A DNA stretch of 64,000 bases from Bradyrhizobium erythrophlei (GTDB lineage: Bacteria; Pseudomonadota; Alphaproteobacteria; Rhizobiales; Xanthobacteraceae), in assembly GCF_900129425.1 (NCBI RefSeq), contig NZ_LT670817.1:8956001-9020000 (forward strand). The letters run 5' to 3'. The translations under genes and the position numbers were made by a program. Below, one piece after another: positions 17,766 to 26,991 of this stretch. A model generated the notes under the pieces. The model saw only the letters and a list, made by a program, of their open reading frames with translations, did no database searches and was not told where the DNA came from. Each line of letters starts with the position of its first letter. Positions within the stretch are counted from its first letter, which is position 1.

Positions 17766-19498
17766 CTGTTCCTCCGCAGCATGAAGTCGCGTCCGATGAT
17801 TTTGGATCCGATCCCGGCAATCGCGACGGTGGCCACCAGCAGGATGACGCCGAGCGCCGCCAGCACCTCGAAATTGCCCTCTTCCGAAAGGTCGAACAGC
17901 ATCACCGATATCACCCGCGTGTTGGGCCCGACCAGGAAGATCGCCGAGGACAGTTCGCGCGTCGCCGGGATGAAGACCAGGATCCAGGCGCCGGCGAGGC
18001 TTTTCTTCAGCAGCGGAATCAGCACCTTGCGAATCGCCAGCAGACGGCTGCCGCCGAGAATCCGCACCGCTTCTTCCATCTCCGGGTTGATGCTGCGTAG
18101 GCCAGCCGCACTGGAGGTATAGGCGATCGGCAGAAAGCGGGTGGTGAAACCCAGGATCAGGATCGTCGCGGTGCCATAGAGCGCCAGCGGCGGCGGCGCG
18201 TAGGCGGCATAGAAGCCGATCGCCAGCACGATGCCGGGAACCACGAAGGGCGCCATGCAGAAAAAAGCCAGCACGTTGCTGAAGGGCACCAGTTTTCGAT
18301 TGACCACATACGCAATGGCCAGCGACAGGCTGATCGCCGCGAAAGCCGTCACCCCCGAATAGGCGAAGGTGTTGAGAATGGTCTGTTTCGCCTGGGTTTG
18401 CTCGACCAGAAGATAATAGAAATTATGCAGGGTCAGATTGTCGAGGCTGAAGCCGCGGCCCCAGGCCTTGGCGAAGGCGGCCTGCAGCAGCACCAGCATG
18501 GGGAGAAAGACTGAAAGCGCGCAGACCAGAAGCGCGTAACCGAGCATGACCCAGCGCCAGGGCCCCAGCGCGATCATCCGCCGTTCGCCGCCCTTGCCGG
18601 TGACGGAGGTGTAGCCGCGGCGGCCCAGGATTCGGCGCTGCACCCAGAACATCAACACGGTAATGGCGAGCAGCGGCATCGCATAGGCGGCGGCCTCCTC
18701 GACGCGAACAGGATATTCGAAGAATTGCCAAAGTTGCGTCGACACCACGTTGAAACGCGCGGGCAATGCGATCAGCGCCGGCGCGCCGAACAATGCGATG
18801 GCTTCGAGAAAGCTGATGATGATGCCGCCGATGATCGCAGGTGTCACCAATGGCAATGTAATACGCAGTGTGGTGCGAAGCGTGCGGGCGCCAAGGATAT
18901 TCGCTGCGTCTTCCATTTCGGACGACACCAGATCGAGCGCCGAACTGGTGAATACGAAGGTATAGGGAAACGAGGTCACGGCGATCACCAGGATCAAGCC
19001 GGTCATCGAATAGATATTGAAGATGCCGTGCGAGGCGCCGGTCAGCGCCATCCAGACCTTGTTGAGCCATCCGGAATTCGGACCCGCCAGCAGGATCCAT
19101 CCGATGGCCCCGAGATAAGGCGGCGTCACAAAGGCGGCGAACACCATCAGCCGGACGAACGCCTTGCCCGGCATGTCGGTGCGGGAAATCGCCCAGGCGA
19201 TCGGGACCGCAAAGCAGGTAGCAAGCAGGGCAACGCCGACGCCCAGTTCCAGCGAGTTCGCCAGCGCCTGGAGGTGCCTGATGTTGCCATAGGCCGTCCG
19301 GTAGTTCGCGAAGGTAAAGCTGCCGGTGTCCGCCTCCTGCAGGCTCGAAATGATTAGCCGCAAAATTGGATTCAGGATCAGGAAGGCGAGCACGGCGATC
19401 AGCGCCAGCCATAGCAGCATGCTGGCGTCGAGACGCCGCAATCTGGAGGCAACACCCGAAAAATGGAGAGCGCGGACGTCGAGCGAGTTGTCAGTCAC
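17762..19498 (-). CDS. ABC transporter permease, FbpB type (fused double domain)
   Basis: 578-residue permease with two transmembrane halves in one chain, as in FbpB. Each half has an EAA-type loop: MEDAANILGARTLRTTLRITLPL and MEEAVRILGGSRLLAIRKVLIPL. I chose GTG 19498 because the longer frame to 19561 would start inside a dispersed repeat. The weak AGGG upstream leaves the start uncertain. The gene is coupled to its ATPase. A similar permease end is visible at the right edge of the window. Confidence 0.9.
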   Translation of the reverse strand: MTDNSLDVRALHFSGVASRLRRLDASMLLWLALIAVLAFLILNPILRLIISSLQEADTGSFTFANYRTAYGNIRHLQALANSLELGVGVALLATCFAVPIAWAISRTDMPGKAFVRLMVFAAFVTPPYLGAIGWILLAGPNSGWLNKVWMALTGASHGIFNIYSMTGLILVIAVTSFPYTFVFTSSALDLVSSEMEDAANILGARTLRTTLRITLPLVTPAIIGGIIISFLEAIALFGAPALIALPARFNVVSTQLWQFFEYPVRVEEAAAYAMPLLAITVLMFWVQRRILGRRGYTSVTGKGGERRMIALGPWRWVMLGYALLVCALSVFLPMLVLLQAAFAKAWGRGFSLDNLTLHNFYYLLVEQTQAKQTILNTFAYSGVTAFAAISLSLAIAYVVNRKLVPFSNVLAFFCMAPFVVPGIVLAIGFYAAYAPPPLALYGTATILILGFTTRFLPIAYTSSAAGLRSINPEMEEAVRILGGSRLLAIRKVLIPLLKKSLAGAWILVFIPATRELSSAIFLVGPNTRVISVMLFDLSEEGNFEVLAALGVILLVATVAIAGIGSKIIGRDFMLRRNS

Positions 19499-19529
19499 GT
19501 GTGTTACCCTGCCGTGACTTATCTTCTGT

Positions 19530-19578
19530 GAGCATGATCTTTTCCGAAAACCGGTCCCCACTCTTCCGGATCATGCTC
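19530..19578. repeat. Dispersed palindromic repeat of Bradyrhizobium type
   Basis: 49-bp element with perfect ten-base ends GAGCATGATC and GATCATGCTC and a G/C-rich middle containing CCGAAAACCGG. From memory, near-identical elements occur many times in Bradyrhizobium and Rhodopseudomonas genomes. It fills the space between the binding-protein stop codon and the permease start and may act as an mRNA hairpin giving different expression of the two (inference). Confidence 0.75.
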
Positions 19579-20645
19579 TATACGCCGAAGGTTTCGCGCC
19601 ACTGCTTGATGACCTCGGGCACGCCCTTGGTGATTTCGGCGACCGTCGGCCGGATGATCTTCAGATCCTTGGCCGATTTGGCACCCTTGCCCGCCGAGAT
19701 TTCCGGTCGGATCGATTCATTGAAATGATCCACCCAGATCTGGGAGGCACCCTCGCTCATCAGGAATTCCATGAACAGGCGCGCGGCATTGGGATGCTTG
19801 CTGCCCTTCATGATGCTGGATGGTGCGATGATCAAGACGCTGCCATCGGTCGGATACACCATGGCAAGCGGGTTGCCCTTCTGCACGCTCTCGAGCAGCG
19901 TGCCGACCGGCCCGGACCCGGCGACGGCGCTTTCGCCTGCGTTCAGCATGGTGACGGTGTCGTTGATCGAACGGCCGACCCGCGGGTTGTTTTTGGCGAG
20001 CTTCTCGAAAAAGTCCCAGCCATATTGCTTGCGCAGCGTCAGCGCCCAGGTACCAACATAGCCGCTGAAGCCGGGATGGCCCAGTGCAATCTCATTATTC
20101 CACTTGGGATCGAGCAGGTCGGTCCAGTTTTTGGGAGCGTCGGCCTCCTTGACCTTGGTGGTATTGTATCCAATCCCGATCAGGCCAGCGGAAGTGACAA
20201 AATAAGTGCCGTCCGGGTCGTAACCCTTGTAGATATCGAGCACCTTGCTGGCGTTGTCAGGAACGTATTTTCCGAACTCACCCTTCGCCTTCAGTTCGAC
20301 CGAATGACCAAGATCGGTCGAACTAAAAACGTCGCACTGAATGGCGCTGGCCTTGATTTCTTGCGTGACGCGCTGATAGGCGACTTGGGCGGTCGTGCGC
20401 AGCACGTTGACCTTGATGCCGGGATAGATCGATTCGAAGCTGCGGCCGAGCGCCTGAGCGGTGATATCGTCCGAATGGGCGGTGTACCAGGTCAGTTCAC
20501 CCCCCTCTTTCTTGGCGGCCTCGTAGAGTTCCTTCTCGTGAGGCGTCATTGCCGCGGCGGGCTCAGCCACGGCTTTTGGGCCGGCGCCGAACGCAAGAAG
20601 CGCCGAACTGCCGATAATGAAGTCGCGCCTTCGAATAGGGAACAT
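19578..20645 (-). CDS. ABC transporter periplasmic binding protein, FbpA type
   Basis: 355-residue receptor of the importer. The start at 20645 has GCGAGGA upstream and gives a twin-arginine-like leader RRRDFIIGSSALLAFGAG, preferable to the longer frame opening 51 bases earlier. The mature part shows the class I Fe/thiamine/polyamine receptor pattern, with LTWYTAHSDDITAQALGRSFESIYPGIKVNVLR and VFSSTDLGHSVELKAKG. The usual paired iron-binding tyrosines are not clear, so an organic ligand is as likely as iron, in keeping with the CoA-transferase in the operon. Confidence 0.87.
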   Translation of the reverse strand: MFPIRRRDFIIGSSALLAFGAGPKAVAEPAAAMTPHEKELYEAAKKEGGELTWYTAHSDDITAQALGRSFESIYPGIKVNVLRTTAQVAYQRVTQEIKASAIQCDVFSSTDLGHSVELKAKGEFGKYVPDNASKVLDIYKGYDPDGTYFVTSAGLIGIGYNTTKVKEADAPKNWTDLLDPKWNNEIALGHPGFSGYVGTWALTLRKQYGWDFFEKLAKNNPRVGRSINDTVTMLNAGESAVAGSGPVGTLLESVQKGNPLAMVYPTDGSVLIIAPSSIMKGSKHPNAARLFMEFLMSEGASQIWVDHFNESIRPEISAGKGAKSAKDLKIIRPTVAEITKGVPEVIKQWRETFGV

Positions 20646-20962
20646 TGTCGATCCTCGCCTGAATCTTGCTTGTTGTTCAGGCGAGTATGCTGACATTTCG
20701 AGTGAGCTTCAATTCATTCCGCCGGGAAACACCTCACACTTTGGCAGGGTTGAAAGAGCCCGGCGTGCGCTGCACCATGCTGACTCCCTCTTGACTCCGA
20801 CGAGCCCATGCCATTGCGGGTCAGCCGAGACGAGCAATGGTTTCGGCTACACCCGCACCGTAGGCCGCATCGGCCCTGGTACAGTTGCGGATATGCCGCG
20901 CGACGGAAATCTCATTTGGTTGGGGTGAGTTGACGCCGTGCGAGCGTGGAAAGCGCGGCCGA
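20646..20962. other. Non-coding gap upstream of the FbpA-type operon
   Basis: 317 bases between the binding-protein start and the ureohydrolase stop, both on the minus strand. I see no convincing gene, RNA or repeat. It must contain the operon promoter, but I cannot place it. Confidence 0.5.
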
Positions 20963-21940
20963 CTACACGCGGCGCTGGGTGCGTTCGTGGAAAATGGCGC
21001 CGATAAAATCGAGGCTGATCCGCGCGGCCAGCAACGAGGTGATGCCCGAGGGATCGTAGGGCGGCGACACCTCCACCAGATCCACGCCGACGACGTCGAA
21101 TCGCCGGGCGATTTCCTTCAGGATGTCGCGGGCCTCATAATAGGTCAGGCCGCCATGGCTGATCGTCGCGGTGCCCGGCGCGATCGATGGATCGAACGCA
21201 TCGATATCGATCGAAACGTAGACCCGCTCCCCGCTGTCGATGTGTCGAAGCGAAGCCTCTGCACCTTCGGCCCGCACCTTGCGAAGCGATGAAACATGCG
21301 TGCCGTAGGAGCGCGCGGCCTCCCAGTCCTTGCGGCTGACCGCTCCCATGTTATGCGGCGCCAGCGTCGTGATCCCCTTCACATGTGCCATTTCCGACGA
21401 CCGGCGCATCGGGCTGCCGTGGCCCCAGGTAATTCCGCTGCGTTCGTCGATGAAATCGAAATGGGCGTCGAGATGGATGATGTGGAAGGATTTCTGGTTC
21501 GAATAGGCGGCGACGGTTGCCATGGTGATCGCGTGATCGCCGCCGAAGATGTAGGGCATCACCTTGGCATCGAGCAGCGCCCTGACCGCCTGCTCGGCGT
21601 TGGCCAGGCTGCGTTTGGTATCGGCATAGATGACGTCGGAGTCGCCGGCGTCGACGATCTTGACCTCATCGGCGGTGAGGTAGGTCACCTCGTCTTCGAA
21701 ATCGAACACGCCTTCCGGGCCGAAGCCATGGAACATCGAGGCCTCGCGGATTGCCCGCGGCCCAAACCTTGTTCCTACGCGGTAGCTGGAAGCGGTATCG
21801 ATCGGGATTCCGAGGATCGCGACGTCGGCACCGTCGAGCACGTTCCAATCCGGGCAGGACGGCTGGCGCGCGAATGTCGTAAGACCGACGAATGGCAGGT
21901 CCATTCGGTCCGGCGTATTGCGATCGAGGCGATTGAACAT
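20963..21940 (-). CDS. Ureohydrolase (agmatinase family)
   Basis: 325-residue binuclear-manganese amidinohydrolase. All metal-ligand motifs are present: FGGDHAIT, HLDAHFDF, and SIDIDAFDPS, with WGHGSPMRR between them. It releases urea from a guanidino compound: agmatine is the usual call, but guanidinobutyrate, proclavaminate-type or guanidine hydrolases share these motifs and cannot be told apart here. The ribosome-binding site (GGAAGAG) is rather far upstream. It stands alone between an ABC operon and the molybdenum oxidoreductase operon. Confidence 0.88.
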   Translation of the reverse strand: MFNRLDRNTPDRMDLPFVGLTTFARQPSCPDWNVLDGADVAILGIPIDTASSYRVGTRFGPRAIREASMFHGFGPEGVFDFEDEVTYLTADEVKIVDAGDSDVIYADTKRSLANAEQAVRALLDAKVMPYIFGGDHAITMATVAAYSNQKSFHIIHLDAHFDFIDERSGITWGHGSPMRRSSEMAHVKGITTLAPHNMGAVSRKDWEAARSYGTHVSSLRKVRAEGAEASLRHIDSGERVYVSIDIDAFDPSIAPGTATISHGGLTYYEARDILKEIARRFDVVGVDLVEVSPPYDPSGITSLLAARISLDFIGAIFHERTQRRV

Positions 21941-22008
21941 CGCGAAGTCTCTTCCGGTTCAGAAAAGCGTGCTTGTGGGAGGCTCGGATCCTGGCCAAAG
22001 CTCCGGTC

Positions 22009-22542
22009 TCAAGGCTCCGTCGTGGTGAAATCCTGGTCCGAGTCGGATTTGCCGCTGGGCGTGCGGATTACGACAACGCCGTAGTTGAGGGCCTGATGGC
22101 ATGCGTTGCAGGCAGTCGTCAGATCGGCATACGCCTTGGTGAATCCGACCTCGTCTTTTGCCTCAATTGCGGTGTTGATTTCCTCGAGCGGCTGCTCGGT
22201 CACGGATGAGATCATGTCGGGGAACGGAATATCGTGCTCGGTCGGATAGGCCTCGCCGAGACGTTTGAAGGCGGCGCGCAGATTGCCAAGTTCGTAGGCC
22301 GCGAAGGCCCAATTCTTTTCCTGCGCGGCTTGCCAAAGCCTGCGATGGCGTGGCTGAATCGTCGCGATCATCAGGTCGCTAATAGGCGGCAGATACTGGT
22401 TCGCCTGAGAAGGGGGCGTTGCGTCCGGTTCGGCGGCCTCGGTATGCGAAGCAACCAAACCGATACAAAGCGTGATCGCGGACGGAATGCCGAGAAGTGC
22501 GACCGTACGGAGTTTGGTCGACGCTCTCAGCGCGCCGATCAT
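22009..22542 (-). CDS. Periplasmic monohaem cytochrome, C-terminal haem site
   Basis: 177-residue secreted protein. A signal peptide is formed by GIPSAITLCIGLVASHTEA. The single haem motif Cys145-Asn-Ala-Cys148-His149 lies near the C-terminus of a helical protein, the arrangement of class II cytochromes c. Its ATG overlaps the stop codon of the molybdenum subunit gene (ATGA), so it is translated with it and is the likely electron acceptor of the periplasmic aldehyde oxidoreductase (inference). It could equally be a haem-containing regulatory subunit. Confidence 0.8.
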   Translation of the reverse strand: MIGALRASTKLRTVALLGIPSAITLCIGLVASHTEAAEPDATPPSQANQYLPPISDLMIATIQPRHRRLWQAAQEKNWAFAAYELGNLRAAFKRLGEAYPTEHDIPFPDMISSVTEQPLEEINTAIEAKDEVGFTKAYADLTTACNACHQALNYGVVVIRTPSGKSDSDQDFTTTEP

Positions 22543-24749
22543 GCCTGCACCGGCAGGCTGGAAAGAAGCTTGTCGAGCGTGACCGGATAGTCCCGGATCC
22601 GCGCGCCACAGGCATTATGGATGGCGTTGGCGACCGCCGCGCCGGCGCCGCAGATCCCGAGTTCGCCGATGCCTTTGCTCTTCAGCGGATTGGATCTGTC
22701 GTCGAGTTCGGGCAGAAAGATCGCGTCGATGTCCGGAATATCGGCATGTACCGGCACATGATATTCGGCGAGGTCGTGATTGACGAAATAGCCGAAGCGG
22801 GGATCCAGCACCATGTCTTCGTGCAACGCGGCTCCCACGCCGAACACCATGCCGCCGATTGCCTGCGACCGCGCCGTCTTGGCGTTCAGGACCCGCCCGG
22901 CCGTGAATACGCCGAGCATGCGCCGCACACGCACTTCGCCGGTATCGATGTCGACGCCGACCTCGGCGAAATGTGCGCCGTAGGATTGCTGCGAGAAGTC
23001 GGTGTTGTTGCTGCCGGGCTGGATTTCGCCATCGGCGTCGATCCCGGCGCCGACTAGGTCCGTCAGCTTTCTCGACGGTTCTCCCGATGCGATGCTGCCA
23101 TCGGCAAAGCGCGCGGTTTCCGGATCCATGCCGGCCGCCCGCGCCAGCTTTTCACGTAACGCCTCGCAGGCCTCGAACAGCGCCGAGCCCGAGCTGCCGG
23201 CGCCATACGATCCGCCCGAACCCGCGGCTTGCGGAAAGCTGGTGTCGCCGAGTTCGACGCGGACGCGTTCCATCGGCAGGCCGAGCATCTCCGCGGCGAT
23301 CTGCGTCAGGATGGTGTAAGTCCCGGTGCCGATGTCGGTCATCGCCATCCGTACGGTGGCGATGCCATCCGGACCCAATCGGACATTGGCCTTGGAGAGT
23401 CGAAGCGGGTTGCCGCGAGTCGCCGCGGACATGCCCATCCCGACCAGCCAGCGTCCGTCACGAACCTGGCCCGGCTTGGGATTGCGTTTGTCCCATCCAA
23501 ATCGGCGCGCGCCTTCCTGCATGCAGGCAACCAAATGACGGCTGGAATAGGGAATATGCTTTTCCGGATCCTCGCTCGGCTCGTTGCGCAGGCGCAGTTC
23601 GACCGGGTCGAGGTTGAGTTTTTCGGCCAGTTCGTCCATCGCGCATTCCAGCGCCAAAAGCCCGACGGATTCACCGGGTGCGCGCATCGACGACGCGACC
23701 GGGATATCGAGCGGCGCCAGACGGTGGCGCGTCAGCCGGTTGGCTCCAGCATAAAGCGTGCGGGTCTGCAGCGCGGCGCCCTCGTAAGTCTGCTCAGTTG
23801 GTAAATTGCCCGAGAACACATCGTGGCCGATGGCGAGGATTTTGCCGTTGTGGTCGGTGCCCAGCCGGAGATGCTGGATGGTGTTGGAGCGGTGCGTCGT
23901 GACGTGAAAGATCTGCTGCCGTGTCAGCGCGATTTTGACCGGCCGCTTGAGTTGTCGCGAGGCGATCGCCGCCAGCGTGGCATCGGCATTGACCCAGAGC
24001 TTGCCGCCGAATCCGCCGCCGATAAAGGGGCTGATCAGCCGCACGTTTTCGACCGGAATCTTCAGCGTCGTCGCGATCGTCTTCTGGCCCTGACTCAGCA
24101 TCTGGTTGGAAGTGTGGAGGATCAGTTTGTCGCCGTCCCACGTCGCCAGCGTCGCATGGGGCTCCATCATGGCGTGGCTTTGCAACGGGGTGGTGTAGGT
24201 GACGTCGATCTGCACCGGGGCATTGGCGAACGCGCCGGCGAAATCGCCTACGGCGATATCCGCCGGTGCACCATCTTTCTGATGGGGAACTCGCGCTTCT
24301 CTGAGGTTGTTGCGAAGCGCGTATTTCCCGGGCGCGCGATCGTATTTGACGTCCACCAGATAGGCGGCCGCCCTGGCTTCCTCGAAACTTTCGGCGACCA
24401 CGAAAGCAACGGGTTGCCCGTAATACGTCACTGCAGGGCCGGTGAGCACGGGATGCGCCTCGCGGTGGTCGCCGGTGCTTTGCTCGGGCGCGTTGCGATG
24501 GGTGAGGACGAAGACGACGCCCGGCGATTTCTCCGCGGCCTGGGTATCGATCGATTTGATTGTGCCCTTTCCGATCGAAGCCTGGACCACATAGCCGTAC
24601 AGCGTATCGTTGCCCTGCTGCATTTCGTAGGCGTAGCGGGCGCCGCCGGTGACCTTCAGCCGGCCATCGACACGGTCGAGCGGTTTGCCGACAACGCCTT
24701 GCGCCTCGGCATCGAGGACATTCGGGCCGACGAGTGAGTTCATTTCCAT
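22539..24749 (-). CDS. paoC: Molybdenum-binding subunit of PaoABC-type aldehyde oxidoreductase
   Basis: 736-residue large subunit of the xanthine-oxidase family, close in length to E. coli PaoC. It opens with VGKPLDRVDGRLKVTGGARYAYE, typical of the family, and has the molybdopterin-cytosine-dinucleotide segments IGGGFGGKLWVNADATLAA and GAGSSGSALFEACEALR. The catalytic glutamate is in KGIGELGICGAGAA. There is no signal peptide, so export would be by hitchhiking with the Tat-tagged small subunit. Thirteen bases separate it from paoB; GGGAG precedes the ATG. The substrate is probably an aldehyde or N-heterocycle. No XdhC-like chaperone gene is next to it. Confidence 0.88.
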   Translation of the reverse strand: MEMNSLVGPNVLDAEAQGVVGKPLDRVDGRLKVTGGARYAYEMQQGNDTLYGYVVQASIGKGTIKSIDTQAAEKSPGVVFVLTHRNAPEQSTGDHREAHPVLTGPAVTYYGQPVAFVVAESFEEARAAAYLVDVKYDRAPGKYALRNNLREARVPHQKDGAPADIAVGDFAGAFANAPVQIDVTYTTPLQSHAMMEPHATLATWDGDKLILHTSNQMLSQGQKTIATTLKIPVENVRLISPFIGGGFGGKLWVNADATLAAIASRQLKRPVKIALTRQQIFHVTTHRSNTIQHLRLGTDHNGKILAIGHDVFSGNLPTEQTYEGAALQTRTLYAGANRLTRHRLAPLDIPVASSMRAPGESVGLLALECAMDELAEKLNLDPVELRLRNEPSEDPEKHIPYSSRHLVACMQEGARRFGWDKRNPKPGQVRDGRWLVGMGMSAATRGNPLRLSKANVRLGPDGIATVRMAMTDIGTGTYTILTQIAAEMLGLPMERVRVELGDTSFPQAAGSGGSYGAGSSGSALFEACEALREKLARAAGMDPETARFADGSIASGEPSRKLTDLVGAGIDADGEIQPGSNNTDFSQQSYGAHFAEVGVDIDTGEVRVRRMLGVFTAGRVLNAKTARSQAIGGMVFGVGAALHEDMVLDPRFGYFVNHDLAEYHVPVHADIPDIDAIFLPELDDRSNPLKSKGIGELGICGAGAAVANAIHNACGARIRDYPVTLDKLLSSLPVQA

Positions 24750-24761
24750 GAATTTGCTCCC

Positions 24762-25742
24762 TCAGGTCCGGGTGGTTTCGGCCAGCACGCTATGCAGTGT
24801 CCGCCGCGTCAGCGGAATCTTGAAATCATTGCCGCCGAACCCGCGGGCGCCGTCGAGAACGGCATCCGCCGCGGCGTTGAAGCTCGCGGTATCGGTTGGG
24901 GCGTTGGCCAGTTTTTCCACCGCCTGCGGTACACGCCAGGGCTTGAGCGCGAGACCGCCGAAGGCCAGCCGCGCCGAACGAATTCGGCCACGCGTGGAGT
25001 CAACAATCGCAGCGACCGAGACCAGCGCAAAGGCGTAGGACGCGCGGTCGCGAACCTTGCGGTAGATATGCACACCCGGCGGTGGCGGCGGCAGCGTTAC
25101 CGCGGTGATGATTTCGCCCGATTTGAGTGACGTCTCGATCTCGGGGGTTCGGCCGGGAAGCCGATAAAATTCGGCGATCGGAATGACGCGGGTCTCGCCC
25201 TCGCCATTGACCGTCTCCACCTTGGCATCGAGCGCCCGCATCGCCACCGCCATATCGGAGGGGTGAGTGGCGATGCACTCGTTACTGGTACCGAGGATGG
25301 CGTGAATGCGGTTGAAGCCGGCCAGGGCCGCGCAGCCAGAGCCGGGGCTGCGCTTGTTGCAAGGCTTGGTGACGTCATAGAAATAATAGCAGCGCGTTCG
25401 CTGCAGCAGATTGCCGCCGGTAGTGGCCTTGTTGCGCAGCTGGGCGCTGGCGCCCGCCAGCAAGGCGCGGCTGAGTACGCCGTAGCGCTGCCGCACGCGG
25501 GCGTCGGCCGCGAGATCGCTATTTCGAACCAGCGCGCCGACCCGAAGGCCGCCGTCGGATGTCTCTTCGATCTTGTCGAGCGGCAGCCGGTTGATATCGA
25601 CCAGCTGCGACGGGGTCTCAACCTGCAACTTCATCAGGTCGAGCAGGTTGGTGCCGCCGGCAATGATCTTGACGCCAGGCTTGACGGCAGCGGCGGCAGC
25701 GTGCGCGGTTGAATCAGCGCGCTGATAGCTGAACGCCTTCAT
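24762..25742 (-). CDS. paoB: FAD and [4Fe-4S] subunit of PaoABC-type oxidoreductase
   Basis: 326-residue flavin subunit. The FAD motif is VKIIAGGTNLLDLMKL with TTGGNLLQRTRCYYF further on. An inserted cysteine-rich segment (RTRCYYF, KPCNKRSPGSGCAAL, SNECIATHPSDMA) corresponds to the extra [4Fe-4S] cluster that distinguishes PaoB-type proteins from ordinary xanthine-dehydrogenase FAD subunits. Its start overlaps the paoA stop (ATGA). Electrons would pass from molybdenum through the paoA clusters to this flavin. Confidence 0.9.
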   Translation of the reverse strand: MKAFSYQRADSTAHAAAAAVKPGVKIIAGGTNLLDLMKLQVETPSQLVDINRLPLDKIEETSDGGLRVGALVRNSDLAADARVRQRYGVLSRALLAGASAQLRNKATTGGNLLQRTRCYYFYDVTKPCNKRSPGSGCAALAGFNRIHAILGTSNECIATHPSDMAVAMRALDAKVETVNGEGETRVIPIAEFYRLPGRTPEIETSLKSGEIITAVTLPPPPPGVHIYRKVRDRASYAFALVSVAAIVDSTRGRIRSARLAFGGLALKPWRVPQAVEKLANAPTDTASFNAAADAVLDGARGFGGNDFKIPLTRRTLHSVLAETTRT

Positions 25743-26392
25743 GCTCGTGTCTCCGCGGCTTGTTTGATGGCTGCGACGATGTTCGGATAGGCCGCACAGC
25801 GGCAGATATTGCCGCTCATCCGTTCGCGGATCTCGGCGTCGGTAAGTTCAGGCTGCTTCTGCGTCAGATCCGCCGTGACATAACTCGGCATGCCCTGCCG
25901 GCTCTCGGCCAGCATGCCGGCGGCGGAGCAGATCTGGCCCGACGTGCAGTAGCCGCACTGAAAGCCGTCATGTTGGACAAAGGCAGCCTGCAGCGGGTGC
26001 AGATTGTCACCCTCGGCGAGTCCCTCGATCGTCGTGATGGCTTGACCGTCATGCATCACCGCAAGCGTCAGGCAGGAGTTGATGCGGCGTCCGTCGATCA
26101 ACACCGTGCAGGCACCGCATTGACCGTGATCGCAACCCTTCTTCGAACCCGTCATGGCGAGGTGCTCACGCAGGGTATCCAGCAATGTGGTGCGCGGATC
26201 CAGTGTCAGCGTATGAGAGCGGCCATTGATCTGCAGCTCCACCGTCGCGGAGGGCAGCGGCGTCCCACTATCATCGAAAGGGCCGGCGGCAACGGCTGCA
26301 CGCGGCAGCGCGGTCAGCAACAGCGCGGCGGTTCCGGTCTCGATGACGGTACGCCGGGTAATCTCGATGGTGACGGGGTCATTCTCGTCCAT
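25739..26392 (-). CDS. paoA: [2Fe-2S] subunit of PaoABC-type oxidoreductase, Tat-exported
   Basis: 217-residue small subunit with two [2Fe-2S] clusters: the plant-ferredoxin type in GCDHGQCGACTVLIDGRRINSC and the second in FQCGYCTSGQ and GNICRCAAYPNI. A twin-arginine leader ITRRTVIETGTAALLLTALP places the complex in the periplasm. I chose ATG 26392, which has GGAG five bases upstream, over a longer frame. It is the first gene of the paoA-paoB-paoC-cytochrome unit. Confidence 0.92.
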   Translation of the reverse strand: MDENDPVTIEITRRTVIETGTAALLLTALPRAAVAAGPFDDSGTPLPSATVELQINGRSHTLTLDPRTTLLDTLREHLAMTGSKKGCDHGQCGACTVLIDGRRINSCLTLAVMHDGQAITTIEGLAEGDNLHPLQAAFVQHDGFQCGYCTSGQICSAAGMLAESRQGMPSYVTADLTQKQPELTDAEIRERMSGNICRCAAYPNIVAAIKQAAETRA

Positions 26393-26445
26393 GACTGCTC
26401 CATGTTCGCAAGTCGGTGAAGGCGGCCTGCCAAAAGACATCCGGC

Positions 26446-26850
26446 TTACGGCCAAGTGTCGTCCGGAAGGTTGACGACGATCGGCATCGGAGTGCTTCGC
26501 ACGACAACCCATCGAAACGGCTCCAGTTCCGAAGGGTTGATTTCCATATGCGGAAGGAAGGCGGGGACATGAATGAAATCACCGGCCTTCGCGCGCGCCG
26601 CAAATTCTCCTCTTTCGCCCCAGCGGACTTCGGACATGCCGGACAGCACGTATGCGATCGTGTCCTGCTCCCCATGGTGATGAATTCCTGTCCGTGATCC
26701 CGGTTCCACCTCGAATACGCCGCCCCAGATCGCCGATGCGATGCCGAGCGCGGGCGCGATAGCCGCACGGCGCTCGGAGCCAGGCGTCTGCGCGGTCCCG
26801 AGATCGAATGCAGCGGGACTGACGATATGAATTGCAGCAGGGGAGTTCAT
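26446..26850 (-). CDS. Single-domain cupin protein
   Basis: 134-residue cupin. The metal-binding motif 1 is GIHHHGEQDTIAYVLSG with the conserved histidines and glutamine/glutamate region, and motif 2 is GDFIHVPAFLPHMEIN. No signal peptide is seen. It sits 53 bases upstream of paoA and downstream of the oxalate decarboxylase-like gene, all on the minus strand. A copy of the TAAA-N6-TTTA dyad lies 61 bases before its start, so it probably has its own promoter. Function beyond the fold is unknown. Confidence 0.8.
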   Translation of the reverse strand: MNSPAAIHIVSPAAFDLGTAQTPGSERRAAIAPALGIASAIWGGVFEVEPGSRTGIHHHGEQDTIAYVLSGMSEVRWGERGEFAARAKAGDFIHVPAFLPHMEINPSELEPFRWVVVRSTPMPIVVNLPDDTWP

Positions 26851-26910
26851 GGCGTCCGGGGATCAATTGGAAATCGATAATCCGAACGTAGGTAGAGGCC
26901 TGGCGGCGAG

Positions 26911-26930
26911 CCATTAAATTGACGTTTAGG
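26911..26930 (-). promoter_or_regulatory. Dyad motif copy 1 (CCTAAACGTCAATTTAATGG)
   Basis: First of eight 20-bp sites sharing TAAA-N6-TTTA, in several copies followed by ATGG. On the minus strand it lies 61 bases before the cupin start. Copies 1 and 2 differ at only two positions. Confidence 0.6.
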
Positions 26931-26991
26931 AAAGTCCACGCCGATTTGAGGCAGCATCCGGACCGCACGGGGATTCGTCGCGGTACCGAAA

